This document shows, piece by piece, positions 21,389-30,066 of a DNA stretch of 38,866 bases. The stretch comes from an uncultured Gluconobacter sp. (lineage in GTDB: Bacteria; Pseudomonadota; Alphaproteobacteria; Acetobacterales; Acetobacteraceae). Position 1 is the first letter of the stretch. The number at the start of each line of letters is the position of its first letter. A program made the position numbers and the translations under genes. Where the stretch lies: the NCBI GenBank assembly GCA_937880175.1, contig CALFLO010000022.1:1-38866 (forward strand). Direction: 5' to 3'. The notes below the pieces were generated by a model that saw only the letters and a program-made list of their open reading frames with translations, made no database searches and had not been told where the DNA came from.

Positions 21389-23815
21389 TCAGAACCCCGA
21401 AGACATGGAAACAACAAGCCCAAAGCCACCACCGATCGTATAAACGGGCGAGCTTCCCTTGACGGTGGACCCGAAAATGCCAGTCACCGGCCGGGCGTTC
21501 AGACCGCCGCCTCCCGCAGCGAGATATTTGTTGTCGGTAATATTGAGGGCGTTGACCTGGACCTGCGGATATTTCGCGATCCAGAGCTTTTTGAAACGGT
21601 AGCCGAGCGTCATGTTGCCGATGGCATAGGCAGGCATTTTTTCGTCGTTCATATAGGTCGCATATTGCGAACCGACATAGCTCATATAGCCATTGGCGAA
21701 GAAATGACCGTCGTCATAGGAGAGGCCGACATTCGCCGTATATTCGGGGCTGTTGATCGCGATTTTGCCTTTTGTCGGCAGGTAGTCCAGCCCTTTTGGC
21801 AGGTTGTTGTCTGTGGTGGCGTGCAGGTACTGGAACGACACATAAGGGCTGAAACCATGCCATGGACGCAGCCCCAGAGCGAACTGTGCGCCACGCGAGG
21901 TCTGACCACCGGCATTCATGTATTGCGAGACAAGTCTGCCGTTGATGTAGCTTGAAACCGAACTTTGACGGTTCGTCATATTGTAGTTGAACAGGGACGC
22001 CGTGACGTTGACCAGCCCGGTATGACGATAGCCGATTTCTTCTGAAATCGAATATTCGGGCTTGAGGTTTGTGGAATGTGACAGGTCCTGCGTCGGGGAT
22101 TCCGCGTCCCAGTAATTGCCGTAAACGAGAATACCCTGCGGTTCCTTGAAGGCGGTCGCCGCGTCGAAATAGATCTGGTCCGCAGATGTCAGCTGATAGC
22201 TGGCGGAAACCTGCGGCAGGGGCTGTGCGTCGTTGCGTCCGTAATTGTAATCGTCGCCAGGGATCAGGTTGGTCGATTTGTAAGACATCATCGCAAACTT
22301 CAGGCCTGCATTGAGCGTGAGCCTGTCGTGGAACAGCTTGTAGGTATCGGAGATGAAGAGCGAATTCACCTGCTGGATCAGGTGGATGTTGAACTGCATG
22401 AGCGGCGTGCCGTACTGATCCTTGATGGGATAACGGCCCCAGAAATTCGTTCCTGTCCCGTCCGGACCGATGGCCGCCATGGGAGCAATTTCGGTCTGGT
22501 CATAATAATTGTACCAGTATCCGGCCTCGAGTTCGTTATGCCCGGCTTTCCAGGACAGGGAACTGTTAAATCCGGCCGTATGCTGATTATAGACATCGAC
22601 GGCCAGAACGGGTGCCGTACCATCGACAGCACCTGGAATGTTGAGATTTCCGGTCGGGCGCGTGCCGTTATAGCCATATTCGGTCTGGGTCTGACCATTA
22701 TCGCCCGCACCATGGATCTGAACATAATACGGCGATGTCTTGAAGGTCAGGCCATGGCCGAGATTGAAGACCAGTGGCGCACCGATCATGATCGAATGCT
22801 GCTCGGTCATGTTCAGCCTCCAGTAGTTGTAATTCCCCGGTGTGTAGGTGGGATCGTAATAGGCTCCCGATCGGCCGGTTTCTTTCCATTGGGCCATCGT
22901 GATGCTTTTGAACGACGGTATACTTTCCTGCGTGTAGGTCAGGAATAGCCGGGCGCTGTTGCCTTGGCCCCATTCCTTGATGGCCTTGGCGTCAATATGT
23001 GAGCGGCGATTGCGTCCCGGCCCCATCCACATGGCATTCGTCCCATAGGAATAGGACGCGAACGCCTTGATGCCGCTATGTCCCAGTTCGCCCGTATCCA
23101 GACGCACGAATTCACGGGCGAGCTGATGATTGCCGTAGGCCAGATCAATCTTGCCACCAAAATGGTCGGCAGGGTCGGACAGGTATTCTTTGATGGAGCC
23201 GGCGATGGCGTTGTAAAGCGGCAGGGAAATATCCGCGACACCCTGCTGGACAGTCAGTTTCTGGATGTTTTCCGTATCAGCCGCCTGCGACGTGAAAGGC
23301 ACGTAATGCGCGGGATCGGCGACAGGAATGTCCTCCAGGGTAAAGCCCACGGATGTCTGGCCGAGGCCACGCATGGTGAAGCTGCTCTGATCGGACTGGC
23401 CAAACGCGTCCGCACTGGCGAGGGTTACGCCCGGCGTATACTGGATGAGCGAGAGCGGATTGCTGGTCGGGGCCTGCTTGGCGATGAAGTCCCGTGTGAC
23501 CGACTGCTGGGCCTTGGCCGCTTTTTCCGGCGGCAGCAGGCCACCGCCCGGCGTGGTGTTCGTCACACCATTGGCGCTCGCGACCCCGGCTGTCACCTGA
23601 ATGCGCTCGACTGTATCAGCCGTCGCCGCGACTGGTTTTGATCGTTTCCCGGATGTCGCCGCGGCTTTTTTCTGCGTCGTCACGCCGTGCTGCGTCTTTA
23701 CCGCGTCGGCCGATGCAAAGGACGTGAGACATGGGAGAGCAGGCAGGAGGCTTGTTCCCATGAGAAAGATCCATTTCTTCCGCGTGGGGAGCCGCGACGT
23801 TCCGAAGGCAGGCAT
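21389..23815 (-). CDS. TonB-dependent outer-membrane receptor of the GalNAc locus
   Basis: 808 residues from the ATG at 23815: GGAG lies 7 bp upstream and a clean signal peptide follows (core WIFLMGTSLLPALPCL, cleavage near SFASA-DA). A further in-frame ATG at 23851 is less well placed. A Lys/Ala/Thr-rich linker and VERIQVTA, a possible TonB box, precede ANGVTNTTPGGGLLP. The plug domain has MRGLGQTSVGFTLEDIPVAD and the barrel ends VVSMSSGF with a terminal Phe. It is a paralogue of the receptor at 2673-5066. Its place between agaR and the aga operon suggests it imports GalNAc-containing oligosaccharides released near the cell. Its promoter region carries AACGATC repeats. Confidence 0.9.
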   Translation of the reverse strand: MPAFGTSRLPTRKKWIFLMGTSLLPALPCLTSFASADAVKTQHGVTTQKKAAATSGKRSKPVAATADTVERIQVTAGVASANGVTNTTPGGGLLPPEKAAKAQQSVTRDFIAKQAPTSNPLSLIQYTPGVTLASADAFGQSDQSSFTMRGLGQTSVGFTLEDIPVADPAHYVPFTSQAADTENIQKLTVQQGVADISLPLYNAIAGSIKEYLSDPADHFGGKIDLAYGNHQLAREFVRLDTGELGHSGIKAFASYSYGTNAMWMGPGRNRRSHIDAKAIKEWGQGNSARLFLTYTQESIPSFKSITMAQWKETGRSGAYYDPTYTPGNYNYWRLNMTEQHSIMIGAPLVFNLGHGLTFKTSPYYVQIHGAGDNGQTQTEYGYNGTRPTGNLNIPGAVDGTAPVLAVDVYNQHTAGFNSSLSWKAGHNELEAGYWYNYYDQTEIAPMAAIGPDGTGTNFWGRYPIKDQYGTPLMQFNIHLIQQVNSLFISDTYKLFHDRLTLNAGLKFAMMSYKSTNLIPGDDYNYGRNDAQPLPQVSASYQLTSADQIYFDAATAFKEPQGILVYGNYWDAESPTQDLSHSTNLKPEYSISEEIGYRHTGLVNVTASLFNYNMTNRQSSVSSYINGRLVSQYMNAGGQTSRGAQFALGLRPWHGFSPYVSFQYLHATTDNNLPKGLDYLPTKGKIAINSPEYTANVGLSYDDGHFFANGYMSYVGSQYATYMNDEKMPAYAIGNMTLGYRFKKLWIAKYPQVQVNALNITDNKYLAAGGGGLNARPVTGIFGSTVKGSSPVYTIGGGFGLVVSMSSGF

Positions 23816-24182
23816 AAGGAGACTCCGTGATTTGAGAAGAAAATGTGTCATGCCCCGTCATAAGATTGCAATAACAAAACGAACAATAACGATCCGTTAA
23901 ATGGTGTTTTTATATTTCATGTTTTTATTCAAGGGATTAATCCGCATAAAATCTGTCAAGACCGTCATAACAGGCCCGATTTTAAGGCGGAAAAGTATCG
24001 TATTTTTCGAATCTCGATCGGATTGGATCGTTTTATCGTTGATGTTATGCAGGAATAGCCGGGATTTTCAGGCTACCCGACACCCCGCGCACTGAAGACA
24101 ACAGGTCCATGCGCGGGGTCACCAGAAGACGATCGATGCTGGCCGAAAGCGTTCCGGGCCTGATCGGCGGCTGAAGAAGCCG
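23816..24182. other. AT-rich regulatory gap between aga operon end and TonB receptor
   Basis: 367 bases with no credible gene. It holds the receptor promoter and the end of the agaA transcript. AACGAAC at 23878-23884 and AACGATC at 23888-23894 repeat with a 10-bp period. On the other strand GATCGTT at 24026-24032 and TATCGTT at 24034-24040 repeat with an 8-bp period. These resemble the AgaR candidate sites elsewhere in the locus. A strong hairpin lies at 24082-24119. Confidence 0.55.
24082..24119 (-). terminator. Hairpin downstream of agaA, candidate operon terminator
   Basis: ACCCCGCGCA at 24082-24091 pairs perfectly with TGCGCGGGGT at 24110-24119, a 10-bp GC-rich stem with an 18-base loop. 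It lies about 65 bp beyond the agaA stop. No U-rich tail follows, so it may be a transcript-stabilising or weak terminator structure. Confidence 0.5.
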
Positions 24183-25292
24183 TCAGGCGGTCCGCTGTCC
24201 GTTCACCCAGACTTCGGTGACCGCGAGGGAGGCGTCAAGAACCGTGAAATCCGCGAGGAGGTCGGGAGCGAGAGCCCCGCGATCGTGCAGACCCAGATAT
24301 CTTGCGGCGTTGGTGCTGACGAGTTTTGCAGCGTCCGGGAGGGAGGTTCCGGCCTGTATGGCGTTGCGCAGCGCCTGATCGAGCGTAAGGATGCTGCCAG
24401 CCAGCGAACCGCCCGGCAGGCGGACTGTACCGTTGCTGATGACGACATCCTGTCCGCCAAGCTGGCTCGGGCCTTCGGGGCCTCCTGTGCCGCGCATGGC
24501 GTCCGTCACGAACAGCAGGCGGCTGTCCATCAGGCGCGACGCCAGACGGAAGCTCGCCGGGTGGACATGGTGCGTGTCGAAGATCATTTCGGCATAGGCG
24601 ACATCGCTGCACATCAGGGCCGTGACAGGCCCCGGTTTACGCCCCTCGATCGGAGACATTGCATTGAAAAGATGGGTCGCGCCGATCGTGCCTCCTGCGG
24701 CGCAGACCACGCAGATGGCGCGCTGCGCTCCGTCATAATCGGTTGTGGTGTGGCCCAGACTGACCCTGACGCCAGCCTGAGCGAACTGGCGCATGGCGAT
24801 TTCCGCGTGCTCCAGTTCGGGGGCGAGTGTCACGACACGCACGCAGCCCGTGCCAATGGCTTCACTGACCTTGTCGGGCGCGGGGGCAATGTTGAACGGT
24901 GGTTGCGCGCCGAGCTTGTGGGGGCTGACGAATGGCCCCTCCAGATGAGCGCCATGCACGCGGGGGCCGCCATCGATCCCCGTCCGGCGGACTTCGGCCA
25001 CAGCGCGCAGGGCGTTCATCACGTCCTGCCAGGGAGCGGTGATCGTGGTGGGGAGAATGGTGGTCGTGCCGTGCGCCATGTGAAAGCGCGAGAGCGTCCG
25101 GATGGCGTCGGCACCGTCCATCGTGTCGGCGCCATCGCCGCCATGAACATGGCCGTCCACGAAACCGGGGAGGATATAGCGGTCCGACGGCGCGGAAACC
25201 GGCTCAATGGCGCGGATATGGGTGTCGAAGGTAACGCGGCCGGGAAGAACGAGGTCGGGGAGAACGAGATTGCCGTCGAGATGCAGTGTCAT
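24183..25292 (-). CDS. agaA: N-acetylgalactosamine-6-phosphate deacetylase (NagA family)
   Basis: 369 residues. The NagA-type amidohydrolase motifs are present: PGFVDGHVHGGDGADTMDG, LEGPFVS (metal Glu), SLGHTTTDYD (His), GATHLFNAMSP (His plus substrate loop) and FVTDAMRGTGG (catalytic Asp). The reaction is removal of acetate from GalNAc-6-P (or GlcNAc-6-P) to give the amino sugar phosphate in the cytosol. Sequence alone does not separate the two epimers; agaS and agaZ upstream in the same operon favour GalNAc-6-P. It is the last gene of the operon, and its ATG overlaps the transporter stop by 4 bp. Downstream is a 10-bp-stem hairpin. Confidence 0.87.
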   Translation of the reverse strand: MTLHLDGNLVLPDLVLPGRVTFDTHIRAIEPVSAPSDRYILPGFVDGHVHGGDGADTMDGADAIRTLSRFHMAHGTTTILPTTITAPWQDVMNALRAVAEVRRTGIDGGPRVHGAHLEGPFVSPHKLGAQPPFNIAPAPDKVSEAIGTGCVRVVTLAPELEHAEIAMRQFAQAGVRVSLGHTTTDYDGAQRAICVVCAAGGTIGATHLFNAMSPIEGRKPGPVTALMCSDVAYAEMIFDTHHVHPASFRLASRLMDSRLLFVTDAMRGTGGPEGPSQLGGQDVVISNGTVRLPGGSLAGSILTLDQALRNAIQAGTSLPDAAKLVSTNAARYLGLHDRGALAPDLLADFTVLDASLAVTEVWVNGQRTA

Positions 25293-26584
25293 TGGGGCTG
25301 ATCCAGAGGAAGAAGGCCGGTCTGCCCGTAGCGACGGGCATAGAAGAGGATCGCAAGATAGGACGGGATGACCAGCAGTGCGAACATGGCCTGAAACCCG
25401 ACCAGAGGCTTCAGGGCCACATAGATCTGCGGGATGATCGCCCCACCGCTATAGGCCATGACGATCAGCGCCGAGGCCAGCGGAGTCCAGGAGCCTGCGC
25501 CCCGGATGGCGATGGGAAAGATTGTCGGCATGATCATGGCATTGGCCGCGCCGAGGAGCGCGACGCAGGCGACGGAGACGTACCCCCCGGTCAGGAAAGC
25601 CATGACGGTAAGGATGACGCCGCCGATACAGGACAGTTCAAGGAAGCGTTCCTGCGTGATGATGCGCGGCACGACGACAAAGCCGAGCAGATAGCCGAAC
25701 AGCATGGCCGCAAGGGTCAGCGAGGTGAAGAATTTCGTCTGGCTCAGGGGCAGGCCGAACTGTTGCCCATAGGTGCCGATGGCATCGCCGGCCATGACTT
25801 CAACCCCGACATAGAGAAACATCGTGAGGATGCCGAAGACCAGATGCGGGCGGAAAATCCGCGCTCCGCTGTCAGGCAGGCCGGGAATGGGAGGCGCCTG
25901 AAGGTTGGGCAGCGGGCAGAAAGCCACGCCGATGGCGGCTGCGAGCAGAATGACGGCCATGCCCATATAGGGGGCGTAAATCGCATGAACGAAAGCGTTG
26001 AGAACGGCATCACGGGTCGCTGCATCAGGCGCGGACTGGACGCTCTGGGCGACGTGATCGATGTCCCCCATCACGGCTGTCGCCAGCACGATGGGGGCGA
26101 GGATACCGGCGCATTTGTTGCAGACGCCCATGATGGCGATCCGCTGTGCCGCACGCTCCGAAGGACCGAGGAGGCTGACGAGCGGATTGATGACGACCTG
26201 CATCAGGGACAGCCCGGCGCCCAGAATCAGCAGTCCGGTCAGGGCGCCTGCGTACAGGCGCATGGACACGAACTGCCCGAAGACCGCCACCCCCAGCGCG
26301 CAGAGCAGGAGCGCGCCTGACAGGCCCTGACGCAGGCCGAGCCTGTGCGCCAGAAACGACGCCGGGATCGAGAAAATGAAATACGAGACGTAAAAAACGA
26401 GCGGGACCATGAAGGCTGCGACGTCCCCGAGGGAGAAGGCGACCCGCACGAAGGAAATGAGCGGTCCGTTCAGCCAGGTGACGAACCCCATGAGGAAGAA
26501 AATGGAGGCCGCAACGCCGAGCGGTCCCGGTCCGTAAGGGGCGGTCAGCGTGTCGAGGGACGAGGAAGCCTTGGAACGTGCCAT
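25289..26584 (-). CDS. MFS amino sugar permease of the FucP/NagP type
   Basis: 431 residues from the ATG at 26584; the long frame to 26962 runs into the kinase gene on the same strand and is not real. About 12 hydrophobic segments. The start FFLMGFVTWLNGPLISFVRVAF resembles the FucP/NagP/GluP group (FFxWGFxTxLN pattern). The first half also has HRLGLRQGLSGALLLC after helix 2. It contrasts with E. coli, where GalNAc enters by a phosphotransferase system. Here the sugar enters unphosphorylated and the kinase next door phosphorylates it. It lies 53 bp behind the kinase and overlaps agaA by 4 bp. Confidence 0.86.
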   Translation of the reverse strand: MARSKASSSLDTLTAPYGPGPLGVAASIFFLMGFVTWLNGPLISFVRVAFSLGDVAAFMVPLVFYVSYFIFSIPASFLAHRLGLRQGLSGALLLCALGVAVFGQFVSMRLYAGALTGLLILGAGLSLMQVVINPLVSLLGPSERAAQRIAIMGVCNKCAGILAPIVLATAVMGDIDHVAQSVQSAPDAATRDAVLNAFVHAIYAPYMGMAVILLAAAIGVAFCPLPNLQAPPIPGLPDSGARIFRPHLVFGILTMFLYVGVEVMAGDAIGTYGQQFGLPLSQTKFFTSLTLAAMLFGYLLGFVVVPRIITQERFLELSCIGGVILTVMAFLTGGYVSVACVALLGAANAMIMPTIFPIAIRGAGSWTPLASALIVMAYSGGAIIPQIYVALKPLVGFQAMFALLVIPSYLAILFYARRYGQTGLLPLDQPQ

Positions 26585-26637
26585 GTCAGGAGGTTTCCGT
26601 GAGCCGGGAGCCCGGGGCGTTGAGAAGGAAGAGTATT

Positions 26638-27597
26638 TCAGTGACCAAGACCGGCCTGCTCCAGTGTGCGGGCCAGTCTGTCGATCCAGTCCGTATCCAC
26701 AGTCCAGCCGGCCAGTCTGGCGGCGGACAGGAGCCCTCCCCCGATCGGGGGTAGACGGGGCGGCACCGGGGTTCCGCAATGTTCGGCAATGGCCTTGCGC
26801 AGGAGCGGGCTCTGAAGGGTTCCGCCCGCATAGCTCCAGGGGAGTTCGGGACGCTTCAGTTTGCGCCGGGCCGTCTGGATATGGGTGGCCAGTTCGGCAG
26901 CGGCCTCGTCCATGATGCGCAGGGCGGGTGCGCTGCCCTCTTCCGCCAGCCGGGCGACACATCGGGCAAGCGCGGCCACGGCGGAGCGCTCATGCGTCAG
27001 ATTGCCATACCAGTCCAGCAGGGACGCGGCGCATTCGTCATGGCTTGCGGGAAGGTCCAGTTCCTTTTGAAACGGTGCCAGAAAAGCCGTGTCGGCCGTG
27101 TTGCGGCCGTCAAGGATGGCAGTGATGATGCCAAGGGCTTTTCGACCGATCCAGAAGGCGCTGCCCTCGTCTCCGAACAGGGAGCCCCAGCCACCGACCC
27201 GGCAGTGATGGCCCTGCCCGTCCGTTGCCCAGGCCATCGAACCGGTTCCCGAAAGCAGGAGAACGCCTTCATGCCCCGCAAAGGCGCCTGTGCAGGCCAT
27301 GTCCACATCGTTGGTCAGGGAGACGGGGATATTTTCCAGAGTGCTGCTGATCAGCTCACGCTGACGCTGATTGAGGGTCGCGCTTTCACCAAAACCGGCG
27401 AGGCCAAGGCCCATGGCGCGGGTTTCAGCCGGAAGGCGGGCGAACAGGCCAGAGAGTGTCTCGCGCCACAACGGCTGGTCAAAGGGGTTGGAGCCTTCGG
27501 CACGGCCGATATCGGCGATCGTGCCATCCTCCCTCAGAACGGCCAACAGGGTTTTGCTGCCTCCGCCATCCATCGCTGCAATAAAGGACTGACTCAT
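26638..27597 (-). CDS. N-acetylhexosamine kinase, BadF/BadG/BcrA ATPase family
   Basis: 319 residues from the ATG at 27597, with GAGGGC upstream. Actin-like ATPase motifs: MDGGGSKTLLAVL (phosphate 1), TNDVDMACTGAF (catalytic Asp region), GVLLLSGTGSMAWA (phosphate 2) and GGWGSLFGDEGSAFWIGRKA, the family's sugar-binding signature. ATP-dependent phosphorylation of GalNAc (or GlcNAc) at C6 is expected. The AgaK kinases described for Shewanella do this job in the same gene setting. It lies 30 bp behind agaZ and 53 bp before the permease gene. Confidence 0.84.
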   Translation of the reverse strand: MSQSFIAAMDGGGSKTLLAVLREDGTIADIGRAEGSNPFDQPLWRETLSGLFARLPAETRAMGLGLAGFGESATLNQRQRELISSTLENIPVSLTNDVDMACTGAFAGHEGVLLLSGTGSMAWATDGQGHHCRVGGWGSLFGDEGSAFWIGRKALGIITAILDGRNTADTAFLAPFQKELDLPASHDECAASLLDWYGNLTHERSAVAALARCVARLAEEGSAPALRIMDEAAAELATHIQTARRKLKRPELPWSYAGGTLQSPLLRKAIAEHCGTPVPPRLPPIGGGLLSAARLAGWTVDTDWIDRLARTLEQAGLGH

Positions 27598-27627
27598 GCA
27601 AATGCCCTCGCACACCGTTCGAAGAGG

Positions 27628-28932
27628 TCAGTATAGACGTTCACGGACGTCCGGGGGAGCTCCGCAGGCCTGATCGTAAAGGCCCAGAACGGTATCGATA
27701 GCGGAAAGAACGATGTCGCGCGGATCTGCGCAGAGATGTCCGTCGCGGATTTTTTCGTAATGGGTCGGCAGGAACTGGCTTAGAAGGGGACCGGGCAGTC
27801 CCGTTTCTTCAAGCTGACGCATCAGCACGGCAACAGCGGCCTGCGCTTCAGGGTGAGGCCAGTAATACCGGATCCGGTCGCTATAGGCATAATGCCGGAG
27901 GACGGCGCACGCGGCGTCCGTTCCCTCGTAATGGCCGCGCCATTGTGCCGGGTGCTGCGTCATGAGGCGCTCCATGACCGTGCGCAGGCTTTCCTGTCCG
28001 GGCAGAAGGGCGGAGCGGATGCTGTCCAGCCCGTACAGGGCCTCACGCAGGGCGAAGGTCAGTCCGGGGCCGACCTTCAGAAGCAGGAAGCCGTCTTCCA
28101 CGAGCGCGCGCAGGGCCGGGAGCGGTTGATAATCGGTGGAATGGGCTTCAAAAACCTGTCCCGGCATCTGGTCCAGCGTTGCCGAAAGGGTCTGTGCGCG
28201 CGGTCGGTCATAAACGGCGACCTCATCCACGCCGAACTCCACGCCCGGCTGCACGACCAGTCCGATCACGCGGCTCCAGACCTCGTCTCCCAGAACACCG
28301 CGGAAGAGTGTTTCATGAACCCCGAGCGTGGTCATCGCCGCTTCGGGGGATGTGGGGTCGAGATGGTCCAGCGCTTCGGCCGCACCGCCGGGAACCGGCA
28401 CTTCCGTTCCGATGATATAAACGGCCTGACCGGGGGCGACGCTTTCCGCACGCTGTGCAAGGGCGCAGGCACGCTTGGCAACGGTTTCATCGCAAAGCGC
28501 GCCGGGTTCGCCCGCGCAGCCCATGCTGGCATCGAGATGCAGCTTGACGAAACCCGCCTGCGCGAACGCCTCGATCATGGTCACGGCCTTGTCCATGGCC
28601 TGCTGCGGCGGCAGGGATTTCCATGGATTGGGACCAAGATGATCGCCGCCCAGCAGGACGAGTTCTTCCGGGCAACCGGCTTTCGCCGCAATCCCCAGAA
28701 CAAGATCCCGGAAATCTGCCGGGGTCATGCCGGTATAGCCCCCGTCCTGATTGACCTGATTGCAGGTCGCCTCGATCAGGACAGGCCGGCCGGTTCTGGC
28801 TGCACGCAGCAGGGCGGCTTCCAGAACCAGCGGATGTGCGGAGCACACCGACGCCAGACCTTGGCGCCGCGCTGCCGGAACGGCTGGATCATGGGCCTGT
28901 CTGACGAGGTTCAGGAGCGCGGCAGTGCTCAT
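27628..28932 (-). CDS. agaZ: AgaZ/KbaZ/GatZ family protein (tagatose phosphate metabolism)
   Basis: 434 residues, full family length. Recognisable strings: LIEATCNQVNQDGGYTGMTP near the N-terminus, LGGDHLGPNPWK, LHLDASMGCAG, YIIGTEVPVPGGA, FEAHSTDYQ and FLLKVGPGLTFALREALYGL. In enterobacteria KbaZ/GatZ is described as the non-catalytic partner of the tagatose-1,6-bisphosphate aldolase KbaY/GatY. For the Shewanella GalNAc pathway AgaZ has been reported as a tagatose-6-phosphate kinase. No KbaY/AgaY gene is present in this window. The gene lies 2 bp after agaS and is certainly in the same operon. Confidence 0.88.
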   Translation of the reverse strand: MSTAALLNLVRQAHDPAVPAARRQGLASVCSAHPLVLEAALLRAARTGRPVLIEATCNQVNQDGGYTGMTPADFRDLVLGIAAKAGCPEELVLLGGDHLGPNPWKSLPPQQAMDKAVTMIEAFAQAGFVKLHLDASMGCAGEPGALCDETVAKRACALAQRAESVAPGQAVYIIGTEVPVPGGAAEALDHLDPTSPEAAMTTLGVHETLFRGVLGDEVWSRVIGLVVQPGVEFGVDEVAVYDRPRAQTLSATLDQMPGQVFEAHSTDYQPLPALRALVEDGFLLLKVGPGLTFALREALYGLDSIRSALLPGQESLRTVMERLMTQHPAQWRGHYEGTDAACAVLRHYAYSDRIRYYWPHPEAQAAVAVLMRQLEETGLPGPLLSQFLPTHYEKIRDGHLCADPRDIVLSAIDTVLGLYDQACGAPPDVRERLY

Positions 28933-28934
28933 GG

Positions 28935-29888
28935 TCAGGCGATCGTCACGACTTTGGTCAGATGACGGGGCGCCAGAGTGTCCAGCCCTCTGGAACGCGC
29001 CACATATTCCCCCAGCAACTGAAGAACCGGCAGAACCACCAGCGGGCGGACATCCGCCCCCTCCCCGACAGGAAGCGAGACCGTGCCCGGGCCGCCGATC
29101 CCCAGAACGCGCGCGCCCTTGGCCATCAGGTCTCTGGCAAGAACGCTCTCTTCTTCCAGCGTGTCCGGGTGGTAGAGGAAAATGACGAACGAGGTGTCAT
29201 CAATCAGGCTGATCGGGCCGTGACGGTATTCCAGCGGGTGATGCGCTTCCGTCTGGCTCAGGCTCATTTCCTGCAGCTTCAGGGAGCCTTCGCGGGCGAC
29301 GCCGTAAAGGGCTCCCGCACCCAGAAAGACAAAATGGGACCGGCCCTCAATCAGCGGCGCAAGATGTGGGTCAGCCTCCCCAAGCAGGGTTTCCGCGGCT
29401 GCCGTGGTCTTTTCGGTGACAGAAATCCCGGCATAACGCAGCCCCATCAGAAGCATCAGACTGGCTGAAGCCGTCATGACGATCCCTTCTTCCAGGTGCG
29501 TTTCAGCCAGAACAGTTTCATTGGCATTCTTTTCGAGGCTGGCCCCTTCCGCGCAGGTGAAAGCCGTCACACGCAGGCCATTGCGGCGGCTCTCGATCGC
29601 CGCTGCAACTGTTTCGGTTGACTCTCCGCTACGGGAGAGGGCCAGAATATCCGGGCGGATGCGGGGGGGGACATAATCCTGGGGCCGACGCGTCCATTCG
29701 TTGCCGGCGACCGCGCGCGAAAAGACGCCTTGAGCGTTCAGGCTGGCGGCAATGGAGTCAGCGATATGGACGGACGTGCCACATCCGACGACGACCGTAA
29801 CGATTTTCGGGTCGGGTTTGACATCCCTCATGTCCACCTTGTTCCAGAGGGGAAACTGTTCGCGGATGCCGCGTTCGGTAGCATTCAT
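28935..29888 (-). CDS. agaS: AgaS, SIS-domain galactosamine-6-phosphate deaminase/isomerase
   Basis: 317 residues from the ATG at 29888 (longer frame to 29918 rejected). Two SIS domains: the first begins VVVGCGTSVHIADSIAASL and has the phosphate loop LSRSGESTETVAAA; the second begins FVFLGAGALYGVAREGSLKL and includes the catalytic region SQTEAHHPLEYRHGPISLI. This order is that of AgaS and GlmS isomerase domains without the glutaminase part. Established for AgaS: galactosamine-6-P to tagatose-6-P plus ammonia. It is the first gene of the operon, downstream of a promoter with an AgaR-like site. A GlmS-like fructosamine deglycase role is the main alternative but fits the neighbours less well. 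Confidence 0.88.
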   Translation of the reverse strand: MNATERGIREQFPLWNKVDMRDVKPDPKIVTVVVGCGTSVHIADSIAASLNAQGVFSRAVAGNEWTRRPQDYVPPRIRPDILALSRSGESTETVAAAIESRRNGLRVTAFTCAEGASLEKNANETVLAETHLEEGIVMTASASLMLLMGLRYAGISVTEKTTAAAETLLGEADPHLAPLIEGRSHFVFLGAGALYGVAREGSLKLQEMSLSQTEAHHPLEYRHGPISLIDDTSFVIFLYHPDTLEEESVLARDLMAKGARVLGIGGPGTVSLPVGEGADVRPLVVLPVLQLLGEYVARSRGLDTLAPRHLTKVVTIA

Positions 29889-30017
29889 GACAAACGGTCT
29901 TTCAGAAGGAAGGCACACAACAGCGGACCTGCTTCGCAGGGAGACGTCCAGGAACCCATGAGTCGGATGGAGCAGGGCAGGAACAGTGAGGCTTTTCAGG
30001 AAACGGGTTCTGTACCT

Positions 30018-30048
30018 GTTATAAAAAACGTCAATACGATCATGTCAA
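30018..30048 (-). promoter_or_regulatory. Candidate sigma-70 promoter of the agaS operon
   Basis: Read on the minus strand, TTGACA (plus-strand 30043-30048) is a consensus -35. TTATAA or TATAAC (30018-30024) follows after 18-19 bp. The AgaR-like half-site ATGATCGTA directly overlaps the end of the -35 and the spacer, a typical place for a repressor. The transcript would carry a leader of about 125 bases. Confidence 0.5.
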
Positions 30049-30066
30049 CTCATATTTATGATTGAA
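30035..30066. promoter_or_regulatory. Candidate AgaR operator at the agaS promoter
   Basis: TACGATCAT at 30035-30043 and ATGATTGAA at 30058-30066 form an imperfect inverted repeat (7 of 9 positions) with a 14-bp centre. It has nearly the same architecture and the same core, CGATCAT/ATGATYG, as the perfect repeat at 20444-20476. It covers the -35 region of the predicted agaS promoter. Confidence 0.52.

Noticed and set aside
25289..26962. Long 557-codon version of the amino sugar permease
   Set aside because: The first 126 residues are an Arg/Pro/Gly-rich out-of-frame reading of the kinase gene. The membrane protein begins at the ATG at 26584.
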